From Naegleria lovaniensis (taxonomy: Eukaryota; Heterolobosea; Eutetramitea; Acrasida; Naegleriidae), in contig NW_025407850.1 in NCBI RefSeq assembly GCF_003324165.1, positions 434,001 to 498,000 on the forward strand: a stretch of DNA of 64,000 nucleotides. Reading direction: 5' to 3'. A program made the translations under genes and the position numbers. Shown piece by piece: positions 31,401 to 40,385 of the stretch (position 1 is its first letter; every line of letters starts with the position of its first letter). Below the pieces are notes generated by a model. It made no database searches and was not told the origin of the DNA. It worked only from the letters and a program-made list of their open reading frames with translations.

Positions 31401-32020
31401 GTGTAATCAAAACGAATGGAAAATTAGTGGCATCTCTTTCTGACAAGTGCCTATATCTATTTGAGTTTATTGGAGATAGTTGGAAGAGAACTAAATTAAT
31501 GAAGAATTGTGAATTACCAATGGTAGTAATGCCATCAGCAGAAGATATTGATTTTGAAAAGAGAGAACGAATTAGAGAATATGTGAACAACAATTTTTAT
31601 TTCTCCAAAAAGGATATTAGTTTGGCAATGGATATTTTGGGTACTGACAACCTTGTGAATATTTGTCAATTCTTGATGCTCTACTCAGATCCAGCACTTA
31701 GAGCTATGGACGTTCCATTGGAACAAATTGTGCATGCTTTACGGCTGTTTGAGACGCATACCAATATCACTCTTCCCATTCAACAAAATGTTATCCTCTT
31801 TCCTGTGAATGCACACTTTTACTTGTTGCATGCTAGAAATCTGAGCCACTTCTTCCAACTGCCTCTCAAGTTCATTGAAGCTTGTTTGGTGAAATTTCAA
31901 TGCAACATGCTGCAACTGAACCCGATTCTAGAACAAATTTCGAAACAAAAACCATCGTTCCTTACTGAGGACGATGAAGAGGAAGTATGCCATGAATTAC
32001 TGGCAAAGTTCACAAAATAA
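28451..32020 (+). CDS. SPRY domain plus protein-L-isoaspartate methyltransferase-like fusion
   Basis: Intronless, 1,189 aa from ATG 28451 after seven A; another in-frame ATG is at 28433. Residues 1-70 are Pro/Met/Asn-rich. The segment about 75-260 (FFVVLSDFSVELFSEEMSIR, then beta-rich) may be a C2-like domain, uncertain. A SPRY/B30.2-like domain spans about 533-690 (YFEVQILDGGESGKCSIGLI, QCGDVVGCGLI, ITYF-like TRNGKLVGFAPYQV). A PCMT-type Rossmann methyltransferase follows at about 815-1035: FVIDYHLTPEGYDDSIQFNI, then SAM motif I KFLEVGSGTGYVTALASFIV and GLDIDENVIGFAKQKL. The last 150 residues are unassigned. PCMT enzymes repair isoaspartyl residues or, in PCMTD proteins, act as ubiquitin-ligase adaptors. 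Joining to SPRY suggests targeted binding; that is inference. It ends 30 bp from the convergent gene. Confidence 0.78.
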   Translation: MSTSLSSLPFTIGMTTPPMVMMNNPTLPIHPPSQHSNLPLAPPMMMQYPPFHHPPMNSNSIPNSNHSAVLDATNTTTSLCSQYHSFFVVLSDFSVELFSEEMSIRKVEASSENVTSKPRDVASLRMNFANYKQFITSNQTSCKIVMDTANTTETSTATTYKYEWPSFKQQFYYQTGMIDSLKKRQFVIQCFDFNNLPIGKTINFDLLSICTGSIHQESFILNNHPFVIGKIQFKCQMKQFSDVEVNLKNLNIILPSTFKKEETQDCYLSYGFTSEENSNDSSFKTSPYPNQSFQLIVPWSLPFIHGITQPNPQLFKTMMDTQLSLVWYELSSIYLTQLSLKELLDKNLVIRLMRKKRDVSLAEFSLPLRSIIKSGIFKNSQYPFRQSEGALSTSISGVIEFNNLPLFSQQESQHLKEEVTSENLIHSPSLPYGVNVPQLLHTTTATTSWDDQQQLLRKVFPRITSATPSSSVEFTPIDQTSTTYFTASSSNQMVLECTFKDMLDSDGLGMTHTLTIEQPVLATSSVTAQQSPFKYFEVQILDGGESGKCSIGLISKAYHGEIFASVVGSSSSSNTPNTATIEHAMNVGYSSIDGYLFGKSQNQRFRRRPFGPQYQCGDVVGCGLISVPRVDDISMNSSIPSQIAYFTRNGKLVGFAPYQVEEKDLSFAIVLRSKYMKVYVNFGQEKQPFQFDIHQADISYFNQKLQLYANVQTSSSSEKSINVGLDYFNRVFIQNTFNNKNMFTINPMHTIMEDYVQPINNKPKSKQLPTGKLLEINQKLMNTITNPVTIKYKTPLRKNNEKEEIVKWNGIESNRVLSSLLHIPKSSFSPNEFANVVNYGQFVIDYHLTPEGYDDSIQFNITPSLVAIRALEALQLSKGMKFLEVGSGTGYVTALASFIVGEEGCCTGLDIDENVIGFAKQKLIEFCTSAHGCQYAAQMCEIEFVKKNILIPKSLNIPILSYENFDAIFCGLEITTDTLKYFESVIKTNGKLVASLSDKCLYLFEFIGDSWKRTKLMKNCELPMVVMPSAEDIDFEKRERIREYVNNNFYFSKKDISLAMDILGTDNLVNICQFLMLYSDPALRAMDVPLEQIVHALRLFETHTNITLPIQQNVILFPVNAHFYLLHARNLSHFFQLPLKFIEACLVKFQCNMLQLNPILEQISKQKPSFLTEDDEEEVCHELLAKFTK

Positions 32021-32050
32021 TTTGTCCAACTAGTAAATTGTGGCAGAGCT

Positions 32051-34711
32051 TTACTTGTACTTGCCGTTTTGAAGTTCTTTGATGAGCTCATGATATACAT
32101 CCATTTGTTCCTTGTCTTTGACAACAAATTTTAGCTGAGTAAGGTATTTGCTCTTTTTTGCGAACAAATCCTTCATTAACTGGCTATCTACAAATTTGGG
32201 TGTTTCAATCTTTAAATATTCCAAGCTTGTGCAATCTCTAAACACAGTATACACGGTATACTTGCTATAAATATCATTAACTTCTGAATAATCTGAAGCT
32301 GTTGAACTTTGTGTTGTGGTGGGAAATAGTGGAGCAATGGATTGAATAAACCCATCAGGAAATGGCTCATCTGTTTGTATTGAGACTTTCTTAATAGATG
32401 TCATTAAAAACAAATAGGCTAACCATAAGCAGTCAAACTCGCAATGACGTAATGTCAAGTTTTTGAGTTGATGTTTGTAATACGAAAACAAGTGTGCAAA
32501 ACATTTCTTCTTTTTAAAGTTGGACCATTTGAGCGTTATTAAATGTGGACAGCTTTTTCCTAGTTGCTCAACCAGTTCAGGAGCGATCGATGTCTCGTGT
32601 TTGTGACAATGTAATAAATTTAACACTTTCAAGTTATGAAACCCTGATCTATTAAATACGTGATGTCTCAAATAATCCGATTTCACAATTCTTGTTGTTG
32701 AGAGATTCAAAGTTTCGACACAAGTCAATAATGGTGCGTCGTCCTGATTAGTTAGTGGTGATGGAAATGCATGATTCATGATACTTGTTAAAAATTGTGG
32801 TTCATTCTGATCGATATTATTCTTGGAAGCAATTCCAATAGTGACATCTCGTGCCATGTGAATTCCTTTCAAATCTAAACTATCCAATTGATTTTGTGAC
32901 AATTTACATTGAAGATTCACACTTGATGAAGACTTGAGCGAAGAATCGGTGGTGACAATTGGATAACATCGTAACGTCAAGCTCACTAGAGATGTCAAAT
33001 TTGAAAAATCTAAATTTGTTTCTAAACAGGTAGGTTCAATAATTTCTAATGTATGTAATACCTTGAATCTATGGTTACCGGTACCAACTAGACATTCATG
33101 AAGAGAGAGAGAATATGGTAATTTCACCAGTGATAACTTTTCTAATTTTCCTACACTTTTAAGAATTGTGAAAAGTTTCACTAATGGTTTCTCGCTGATC
33201 AATAATGAAGAATCTTTTTCTAAATGAAATCTTTTCAAAGATTTAAATCTTTGATTGTCAAGAGAGGAAGAATCCAATGTCAATTGATCCATCAAGACAT
33301 CACATGTGTTTGGAGATGGAAAATTCTTATTGAGAGAAATGATTAACTTTAAATCAGAGAGATGTTTCAGATTGGAAATTTGATCCAGTCCTGATTTCAA
33401 ATTAGAACTGTTGAATATGGTCATGTGTAGTTTTGAAAGAGAAGAAAGGACAGGAAGCATGACAGAGTTCAGTACATCGCACGGCACTCCATAATTTTCC
33501 ATTTTCAAAAATTTCATACCATCTCTCGATTGTAAATGATTGAAAATATCACTAGCAATCTCAGAGGAATAAGATCCTTCTAAAGAAATATTATCCAAAT
33601 ATAGTACATTGGTTCCTAGCATGTTATTGGTCATGTAATCAAATGAAAATTCGCTTCCAGTATTAATTTTGATATCACATCTCTTGATACATCTCAAATA
33701 AATAAAAAATAGTAAATCTGAACGCATCACAGGTAATTTCTTCTCCTCTTCTCTCTCTTGATGCAACGTATCTTGAATTAACGAAGTGATACGTGTTCTA
33801 TTGATATGTTCATAATGTTCATCGGAACGAATTAAAAACTTTCGATTACTTTTAGCTCCACCGACAATGAGTTGACCATTGAGAGAGTGTTCACTTTGAA
33901 ATGGATCTCTACCCATCGTCCCAATTTGGTCAAAAATGGAAGGATAGGGAACTTTCCATTCCAAATAATTAATATCAATATTTCCAAACATGAAATTGAA
34001 TGTATCCAAATGATGCAACCAAATAATCATTTGATAATAATGTTTGTGTTTGGACTGTTCTCTATTCACAAAATCTTGTTCAATATTTAAAGAGAAATTT
34101 TTAAATAAGGTTGCAATCGTGTATACATTCGAATGGAGCACTTGTGAATCATTGGGTGTTTCGATTTGAACGTCCAAACTATTACTTCTTGGTTCTTGAT
34201 CAACAAATTGTTGTGGCGATGATGTTGGTGGTTGAATCACATGATCCAATAGCCTTGCTGATGAAGAAGGAGATTCAAGAGCAGAAGAGGATGTGTTACT
34301 AGTGGCTACGACCTCTCGTTCCTTCTTGAATTTTCCAAATAATAATTTCATCATCAAGGTGTTTACATTTTTGTTATTTCTAAATTTGTGATAAATCATG
34401 CGCACAATAATAGTAAAATAGAGTTTCAAATCTAAAATATAAAAATCATTCAAGATTTTCAAAACGATGGATTTAGGTAACTGGCGAAGTTGATCTAGAA
34501 AATTTGGAGCATGAATATCGGTGGGTTGATCTTTTCTTCCAACCAATGATTCAAATAAATCCGAAGTCGCTGATGATGTAACTTCAGAGGAAAAGAAGGA
34601 TGAAAGTCCATCATCATCATTCTCACTTGGTTGAGAGAAAAATTTGAAGAATGAGCCTTGCTTGCTTGAGGTGGTCGTTGGTAATGGTGGCGGATGTTTG
34701 TGATGAGACAT
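32051..34711 (-). CDS. Leucine-rich-repeat protein, probably F-box/LRR type
   Basis: Intronless, 886 aa, ATG 34711 preceded by AAGAAAAAA. After a disordered start comes a helical segment at about 70-115 (DQLRQLPKSIVLKILNDFYI) that looks like the start of an F-box, though the rest is poorly conserved. From about 380 onward irregular leucine-rich repeats follow (LSKLHMTIFNSSNLKSGLDQ, VETLNLSTTRIVKSD, LKVLNLLHCHKHETS, LKNLTLRHCEFDCLWLAYLF), ending near residue 850. Such genes are abundant in Naegleria and usually serve as substrate receptors of SCF ubiquitin ligases or as plain LRR adaptors; partners cannot be read from sequence. It is convergent with the SPRY-PCMT gene. Confidence 0.6.
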   Translation of the reverse strand: MSHHKHPPPLPTTTSSKQGSFFKFFSQPSENDDDGLSSFFSSEVTSSATSDLFESLVGRKDQPTDIHAPNFLDQLRQLPKSIVLKILNDFYILDLKLYFTIIVRMIYHKFRNNKNVNTLMMKLLFGKFKKEREVVATSNTSSSALESPSSSARLLDHVIQPPTSSPQQFVDQEPRSNSLDVQIETPNDSQVLHSNVYTIATLFKNFSLNIEQDFVNREQSKHKHYYQMIIWLHHLDTFNFMFGNIDINYLEWKVPYPSIFDQIGTMGRDPFQSEHSLNGQLIVGGAKSNRKFLIRSDEHYEHINRTRITSLIQDTLHQEREEEKKLPVMRSDLLFFIYLRCIKRCDIKINTGSEFSFDYMTNNMLGTNVLYLDNISLEGSYSSEIASDIFNHLQSRDGMKFLKMENYGVPCDVLNSVMLPVLSSLSKLHMTIFNSSNLKSGLDQISNLKHLSDLKLIISLNKNFPSPNTCDVLMDQLTLDSSSLDNQRFKSLKRFHLEKDSSLLISEKPLVKLFTILKSVGKLEKLSLVKLPYSLSLHECLVGTGNHRFKVLHTLEIIEPTCLETNLDFSNLTSLVSLTLRCYPIVTTDSSLKSSSSVNLQCKLSQNQLDSLDLKGIHMARDVTIGIASKNNIDQNEPQFLTSIMNHAFPSPLTNQDDAPLLTCVETLNLSTTRIVKSDYLRHHVFNRSGFHNLKVLNLLHCHKHETSIAPELVEQLGKSCPHLITLKWSNFKKKKCFAHLFSYYKHQLKNLTLRHCEFDCLWLAYLFLMTSIKKVSIQTDEPFPDGFIQSIAPLFPTTTQSSTASDYSEVNDIYSKYTVYTVFRDCTSLEYLKIETPKFVDSQLMKDLFAKKSKYLTQLKFVVKDKEQMDVYHELIKELQNGKYK

Positions 34712-34819
34712 TTTTTTCTTCTTAGAAATCAAAAACGACAACAATAACGTGTGACATGTCATCAAATATTGACCTTTATCTTTTGGAACTATTTTATTAC
34801 ATTTTATTACTATACCATT

Positions 34820-35443
34820 TTACACAGTGTCATCGTGAAAGAACCATCGTGTTTGTTTTGGGCTTTTAGTGGAAGTCAAGACATAGGAATCATTGTCTTT
34901 GGGTCTCTTTTTTTCAGTTGCTGAACTCAGCATGGATTGAATTGATAAGCATACCGTTTGAATGTTCATGACTGGTGACCAACCATCATATAAAATATTA
35001 CTATTGGATGGTGTTGAAGAAAAGATCAAATAAGAATGAGAGTGTTCCATTCATTCATTTGAATCAATTATTGGAGAATTAGACAATTTTTGAATCTACC
35101 AATCCATCTTGCATACTTACAGACAAATATGACCATTTGAATAAACATGTTCATGAATTGGCGTTTTTGGAGGAATAAAAACAACTTCGGGACTTGATAG
35201 CGGATAATCATTTGGAAACTTAAATCTGAGCAGAAATTCTTCACCTTCGTAAATGGTTCCTTTTGCGCCGAAAAGTGTACAATAGATGATTTCAAGATTA
35301 TCTATGGGTTGTTGAAGGAAGATGTCAATTCCCATTCCCGATTGTTGTCGGAGAGCTGTATTTCCATTTTGTAAAGCTTTTTGATTTTGATCTTGCTCAA
35401 TTATGAGTTTTTGAATTTCTTTCTGAATTCTCTTGGCAAACAT
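34820..35443 (-). CDS. UBE2W: Ubiquitin-conjugating enzyme E2 W (UBE2W) homologue
   Basis: Exon 1 is 35443-35121 and exon 2 is 35000-34820 (intron gtaagt..aatag), giving 167 aa against 151 in human. The junction restores VYSNGHICLNILYDGWSPVM with the catalytic Cys. Distinctive UBE2W features: YEGEEFLLRFKFPNDYPLSS, the usual HPN tripeptide replaced (here HEH, in human HPH), and the C-terminal tail KSPKQTRWFFHDDTV matching human KKTKWWYHDDTC. Family role: UBE2W attaches ubiquitin to the alpha-amino group of disordered protein N-termini instead of to lysine. A Gln/Asn-rich insertion (about residues 14-31) accounts for the extra length. The frame is open slightly upstream but the first ATG is the one used. 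Confidence 0.9.
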
Positions 35444-35736
35444 GATGATCACCCAAATACGTTAGTAAGAGATTTAAGATATTAATAAATTAAAAATTGT
35501 ATGATTTTTGTACACGTGTAATGATCACGATTATTCTCTTTTAAATAATGAACGGAGGCAATAGAGTCGAATATTCGCGTCGCTACTGCTTGATCACGAT
35601 GTTTTATTTCCGAACGTGATCACTTCCGATATCAATCGTATGGTGATGATGATTTTTTTTACAACTTGTTGTTTGATTAGAAGCGAATTCCCAAATCATT
35701 CGAACAAAACATTCGAGGGAGGAATGAAGAAATTTA

Positions 35737-37515
35737 TTACTGCTTGGATGGTTCTTCAACAGCATAGGCTCTTTGCCAACGAGCAGATGGATCTGTTTCA
35801 AATTTGGACCATGGCAACCACTTCTTCACAGTCTTGGCACAAATTTCTTGTGGGAAGTGCTTCTCAAAGACTGATCTGTAATAATAAGCTTCCTTAGAAA
35901 TTGGAGTGTTGTAAGGGAATCTTTCAGATGCCTTTAAGAATTCTTCATCACTCACTTTCTGTTCACAAAATTCCTTCAAGGAATCAATCCAACCATGACC
36001 AACACCATCTCCGAATTGAACTTTGGTTCTCCACAAAATTTCATTTGGAATCAAATTCAATCCATCAAAGGCTTTTCTAAGAATGAATTTCTCCATGTTA
36101 TGTTCTTCACCATCGGATCCATGATAGGAATGCAATTTATGATCTGGATGAACCATCATGACTGTATCTAAAAAGTCCTTATCTAAGAATGGAACTCTTG
36201 CTTCCAAACCATGAGCCATGGTAGCACGATCACATCTCATCACATCTGCCAAGTGCAAATTTCTAACTTTGGTGACCAATTCAGTTTGTAATTGTTGACT
36301 ATCCTTGGCATCTCTAAAGTAAACATAACCACCAAACATTTCATCACTTCCTTCACCACTCAAAATGACACGAATGTATTGAGAGGCTAATTGAGAAAGT
36401 AAAAACATTGGAGTGGTTGCTCTCACCGTAGTCACATCATACGATTCCAAATGATAAATAACCTTTTCCAAAGCAGCAATTCCCTCCTCAATTGAGAAAA
36501 TATGTTCATGATGAACAGTTCCCAAATGAGCAGCAACTTTACGAGCAGCCACTAAATCTGAACTCTCATTCGCTCCAATACCAATTGAAAAACTATGCAA
36601 TCGTTCCTGAGTGGTAAATTTCTTGACCAAAGCAGCCACAAGACTCGAGTCTAAACCTCCACTCAAAAATACTCCCAACTCGACATCGGACATCATTCGC
36701 TTCTGAACAGCAGCCTCAAAGCCTTCTCTAATCTTCTTCAAATCGGTTTCCTCTGGTTTTTGATAGACGCAAGTATCGAACCAAATGGGATTGTAGTATT
36801 GTTGCATGGTTCCGATAGGTTGAGAAGCATGTTGAACATAGACCATACCAGGTAGGAAACTTTCAATTTCATAACAACCAGCAGCACTCAACACCTTCAT
36901 CTCACTGGCAAACCAAATACTATCCATTGCTTGTCCCTCATTCTTCTTCTTGCCCATATAGAGTGGTTTGATTCCGATACGATCACGAGCTGCTACCAAA
37001 GTTTGAGTCGTAGTATCATAAACAACGGTAGCAAAATAACCGTCCAATTTGGAAACAAACTCAACAGCATCTTTCATGTTAATGACAGTAAGAGGATCAA
37101 TATCAACACCACTTTCTAAACGTTTCTTCTTTGCTTGTTCGTACAAATGGAGAATACATTCCGAGTCGGAATGAGTACGATACACAAAGCCTTCCTTCTT
37201 CAATTCTTCATCAATGGCATCATGATTGTAAATTTCTCCATTGTGAATCACAGCACATTGTTCATCTTGACTGAGAATAGGTTGTTTTCCAGTGGTGAGG
37301 TCAATAATGGACAAACGTTCATGGGCCATACAAGCAAATGAATGTTTTTCAACATCGGATGATTCAAGTGGCCATACACGAATATCGGATTCAATAGGAC
37401 CACGATGAGCCAATAATTTGGAATAGGCACGAACTTGTTCGAGTGCTAATTCGCGACATTCCTGCTGAGAGGCAGCAGAAGTCAAATATCTCAATACAAA
37501 GGTAATTCCGCACAT
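35737..37515 (-). CDS. ASNS: Asparagine synthetase (glutamine-hydrolysing)
   Basis: Intronless, 592 aa, in the range of class-B asparagine synthetases. It begins MCGI, so Cys1 is exposed after Met removal as the N-terminal nucleophile of the class-II glutaminase domain (about 1-210; AHRGPIESDIRVWP, FACMAHERLSIIDLTTGKQP, AVIHNGEIYNH). The synthetase domain has the ATP pyrophosphatase P-loop LGVFLSGGLDSSLVAALVKK and LSGEGSDEMFGGYVYFRDA, plus DRATMAHGLEARVPFLDKDF. Reaction: aspartate + glutamine + ATP to asparagine + glutamate + AMP + PPi in the cytosol. GC and codon use are higher than in the neighbouring repeat-rich genes, consistent with a highly expressed metabolic gene. The 600 bp upstream carry no other gene I can support. 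Confidence 0.97.
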   Translation of the reverse strand: MCGITFVLRYLTSAASQQECRELALEQVRAYSKLLAHRGPIESDIRVWPLESSDVEKHSFACMAHERLSIIDLTTGKQPILSQDEQCAVIHNGEIYNHDAIDEELKKEGFVYRTHSDSECILHLYEQAKKKRLESGVDIDPLTVINMKDAVEFVSKLDGYFATVVYDTTTQTLVAARDRIGIKPLYMGKKKNEGQAMDSIWFASEMKVLSAAGCYEIESFLPGMVYVQHASQPIGTMQQYYNPIWFDTCVYQKPEETDLKKIREGFEAAVQKRMMSDVELGVFLSGGLDSSLVAALVKKFTTQERLHSFSIGIGANESSDLVAARKVAAHLGTVHHEHIFSIEEGIAALEKVIYHLESYDVTTVRATTPMFLLSQLASQYIRVILSGEGSDEMFGGYVYFRDAKDSQQLQTELVTKVRNLHLADVMRCDRATMAHGLEARVPFLDKDFLDTVMMVHPDHKLHSYHGSDGEEHNMEKFILRKAFDGLNLIPNEILWRTKVQFGDGVGHGWIDSLKEFCEQKVSDEEFLKASERFPYNTPISKEAYYYRSVFEKHFPQEICAKTVKKWLPWSKFETDPSARWQRAYAVEEPSKQ

Positions 37516-38115
37516 AGTGTTGGGGCTAATTGTCAATTGGCGAGGTGTTCTTCTTTGGCGACTTGAATGGGCTTTCTAAAGGTCTTTTGACTGAGGGAGC
37601 AAACGACGAGAGGCTTGAGTTGTTGATGAGTGGAGGAAACGATAACTGTATCTTGTTGCATAAAAGGTTATCTTGAATGCTATGGATTCAAAATAGGAGG
37701 TGAGAAACTTTGATGAAATATCTTTCAGAGCAGAGACTGAATAATGCAAAACACACACGAAATATATCACACCGGATAGGGATGAGATGTTTGGATGTTT
37801 TTTTTGTTTTCGTCAATTATTGTGCCACGGGAAAGCAAGTGTTGAAATTCATTTCAGCTGCTCTCTAATTGTTGAAATTACCGAATAAAAGAAATCTCCG
37901 GAAAATGCAGTGCAAATTCGCAGAAGAAGTCAGATACGCGTTCGTTTGGGCGCTTGTTGTAAAGATGACGACTTTCTCATACGTCACTTTAGCAATTGGA
38001 TCTCGTTACTTTTGCCCATTTTTTACAAGGCAAATAATAGTTGAAAAAGAGCCATTCACAACAGAGTCATTGCAATGAACGAAACAGCTCAAAGACAACT
38101 GTGCCAGACTTGGTT
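37516..38115. other. 600-bp intergenic region upstream of asparagine synthetase
   Basis: Lies between the ATG of asparagine synthetase and the stop of the DUF4116 gene, both on the minus strand. It contains short open frames only, including a 57-codon frame from an ATG near 37904 (+) without recognisable similarity. I see no RNA gene or repeat. Confidence 0.5.
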
Positions 38116-40161
38116 TTATTCCACCATAAAAATTGTTTTCCATGGATTGGAATTAGTTCCAAATAAGTATTCATGCCAAGTGCTGGCATTATATTTTTCT
38201 CGGTTGTGAAGTCCAGGTCTTTCGAATAACTGAATAGGTTCATTCATAATGAAACGAGAAGGAATTTCACATCCATGATATTCATAATCGAGTCTTGATT
38301 GTTTCCATTTCATAAAAGTTCTCCTGTGTATTGAATTTTCATAAAGAACACCACCATACTTGGCACAATCTTCAAATAAGGTGTGATCATTCTGTAATTC
38401 AGGTGAGGCATATTTTAGAGACTTGGAATTTTGAATAATTGCTTGTAGTACAATCTCTCTATTATTTCTCAGATGCTCTGAGGCATAGGTCAAAAAGAGT
38501 CCATTACGCTTCACAGCAATTAGCACAATTTCAAAATCATTCTGCAAATCAGTGGACAATTCTGATAAGGAAAATCGTTTCGAGCTCATGAATTCTAAAA
38601 TGAAATTTCGATCATTTCTCAACACATCTGGAACATCCCATAAATCGATAAAATCTCTATTTCTCAAGATGAACTCTGCATCATGTTTCAGTTCTGGTGA
38701 GGCATATTCAAAGCAATACTCAATTCGAATACAACATTCAACAATTTGTCGATTATTACGCAATTCTTCAGGTAGTAATTTTAAAATACTGCACGTTCCA
38801 TACCGATTGTTCACACAACGAGCAGCTGAAACGAGATCTGACTTCATGATTTCTCTACTTTCAAACCGGTTGAAAATGTACAACAGGGCCTCACCATCGT
38901 TTCCAAACAGCTTTAAAATCACATCTCTCTTTCGAATGGATCCAGAAAAAGAAAAAATGATATCAATACATTGCTTCTTCAATTCCTTATCTAATTTTAA
39001 CTCTTCAGCTGCGAATTGAAATGCAAGAGGGTTCTCACGTATTGCAGTTAACACGACTGCTTTATCTTTCTTTAGTTGGTCAGAGGCAAATTCTAAATTC
39101 ATTCCGTTAGTAATGACATGACCCATGACCACTCTTCTATTATTTCTACTTGTTGCTTCAGAAATGTTTTTCAATAAAGGTTGCTTTGTTATGTTTTGAT
39201 TTTCTGTGAGAATCAATTTCATAATATTTGCATATGAATATGTGCTTGAAGGTGTGGTTGGAATGAATTGAAAAACTTCCAATGAATTTCGCAATGCTGC
39301 AGATATGATATCCAAATCATTTTTCAAAGAGTCAGAAGCATATTGGTATGCAAGACCATTCTGTTGAACTGCTTTCAATACCACCCACTTAGTATTCCTC
39401 ATTTCTCTTGAAGCATGTTGGAGAGACATTCCATCTTGGGTGACAGCTGTCATTACAATCGTCATGTCATTCTTCAATCTTTCAGAAGCAAATTGAAGAT
39501 CAGCTCCTGAACGAGAGACAGCAACCTCAACAATGTGATTGTCATCGTTGGATAATTGGATTGGGCAACATTTCCATCCATGTAATACTTTGGCTAAATC
39601 ATCCTTAAATTCCAATAGATCGTTTCTCGACACATAATTCAAAATTTGCAAATATTTACAACTAACGGCTCGCAATAGTCCAGCCTTATTACCTTTCCAA
39701 AATCGACATTCATCTTCAAAGGACAACAACGAGGTATTCCGAATGGTTGCCATCCAATTTGCAATATTTCTATATGGATCCGTTTTAATTGGTGGACAAT
39801 AAATATAAAAAATTTCAATGCATTCCCGATCATCCATAAATTCAAGAGGAATGAGATGATGTTCTGGAATCTTGTTTTTGTTTGAAAAATCCATTTTCCA
39901 ACGCTCTCGGGCAAGTAACCACTTTGCAAAGCCTTTTGTTTGATTTTCAAATTTGTTTTTTAATCGTTTGAAATTTTGGCAACAATCATCATCATGATGA
40001 TGAATTGATATATCAAAGAATTCGATTAATATGATTGTTACATTCGTACGTTCCTCCTCCATTGTCGGAAGTAGAGAAGAGGCTTCACAATTTTCAGTTA
40101 ATTTCAAAATTTTGGTTGAGTGAGGTTGGTGGTTGGTGGCGTTGTTGGATGGTCGTTTCAT
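38116..40161 (-). CDS. DUF4116 repeat protein
   Basis: Intronless, 681 aa from the first in-frame ATG (40161); the frame is open farther upstream without an ATG. After about 40 low-complexity residues and a helical stretch (FAKWLLARERWKMDFSNKNK), the protein is built of DUF4116 units of about 48 residues. These are recognisable as LQFASERLKNDMTIVMTAV, LQHASREMRNTKWVVLKAV, LAYQYASDSLKNDLDIISAA, LEFASDQLKKDKAVVLTAI and LKYASPELQNDHT, each with the pattern ...AS..L+ND..IV..AV. Function of DUF4116 is unknown. The family is greatly expanded in Naegleria and other protists and some intracellular bacteria. Units differ strongly from each other, so the array is old. Confidence 0.85.
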   Translation of the reverse strand: MKRPSNNATNHQPHSTKILKLTENCEASSLLPTMEEERTNVTIILIEFFDISIHHHDDDCCQNFKRLKNKFENQTKGFAKWLLARERWKMDFSNKNKIPEHHLIPLEFMDDRECIEIFYIYCPPIKTDPYRNIANWMATIRNTSLLSFEDECRFWKGNKAGLLRAVSCKYLQILNYVSRNDLLEFKDDLAKVLHGWKCCPIQLSNDDNHIVEVAVSRSGADLQFASERLKNDMTIVMTAVTQDGMSLQHASREMRNTKWVVLKAVQQNGLAYQYASDSLKNDLDIISAALRNSLEVFQFIPTTPSSTYSYANIMKLILTENQNITKQPLLKNISEATSRNNRRVVMGHVITNGMNLEFASDQLKKDKAVVLTAIRENPLAFQFAAEELKLDKELKKQCIDIIFSFSGSIRKRDVILKLFGNDGEALLYIFNRFESREIMKSDLVSAARCVNNRYGTCSILKLLPEELRNNRQIVECCIRIEYCFEYASPELKHDAEFILRNRDFIDLWDVPDVLRNDRNFILEFMSSKRFSLSELSTDLQNDFEIVLIAVKRNGLFLTYASEHLRNNREIVLQAIIQNSKSLKYASPELQNDHTLFEDCAKYGGVLYENSIHRRTFMKWKQSRLDYEYHGCEIPSRFIMNEPIQLFERPGLHNREKYNASTWHEYLFGTNSNPWKTIFMVE

Positions 40162-40385
40162 TTTTGGTTGTGGATCAAGGATTGCAGAGAGGTCAAAATC
40201 TTTTTCGGCGTCGTAGCTTGTATTAACTGTTTGTTCATTACTACCGAGATGCAAGTTTCAACCACCGAAAGAAAGAAGCTTTATAGGTCAAAGAAACTTT
40301 GTAATTTCAGTTAAAAACGTTATCAAAACATGAACATGATACTTGATTGTAGTGCAGTATCCGTATGCAGTCATTAGCTAAAAAA

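Noticed and set aside
37576-37770. Open frame upstream of asparagine synthetase resembling a mitochondrial targeting peptide
   Set aside because: No ATG start, different frame from the synthetase and no splice signals joining them; the enzyme already starts at its catalytic MCGI.
37904-38078. 57-codon plus-strand frame (MQCKFAEEVRYAFVW...)
   Set aside because: No A-run start, no recognisable domain and no membrane or coiled-coil signature strong enough to claim a gene.
40162-40254. Upstream extension of the DUF4116 frame (ending DLSAILDPQPK)
   Set aside because: No ATG in frame; the first ATG at 40161 was used. An upstream exon cannot be excluded.
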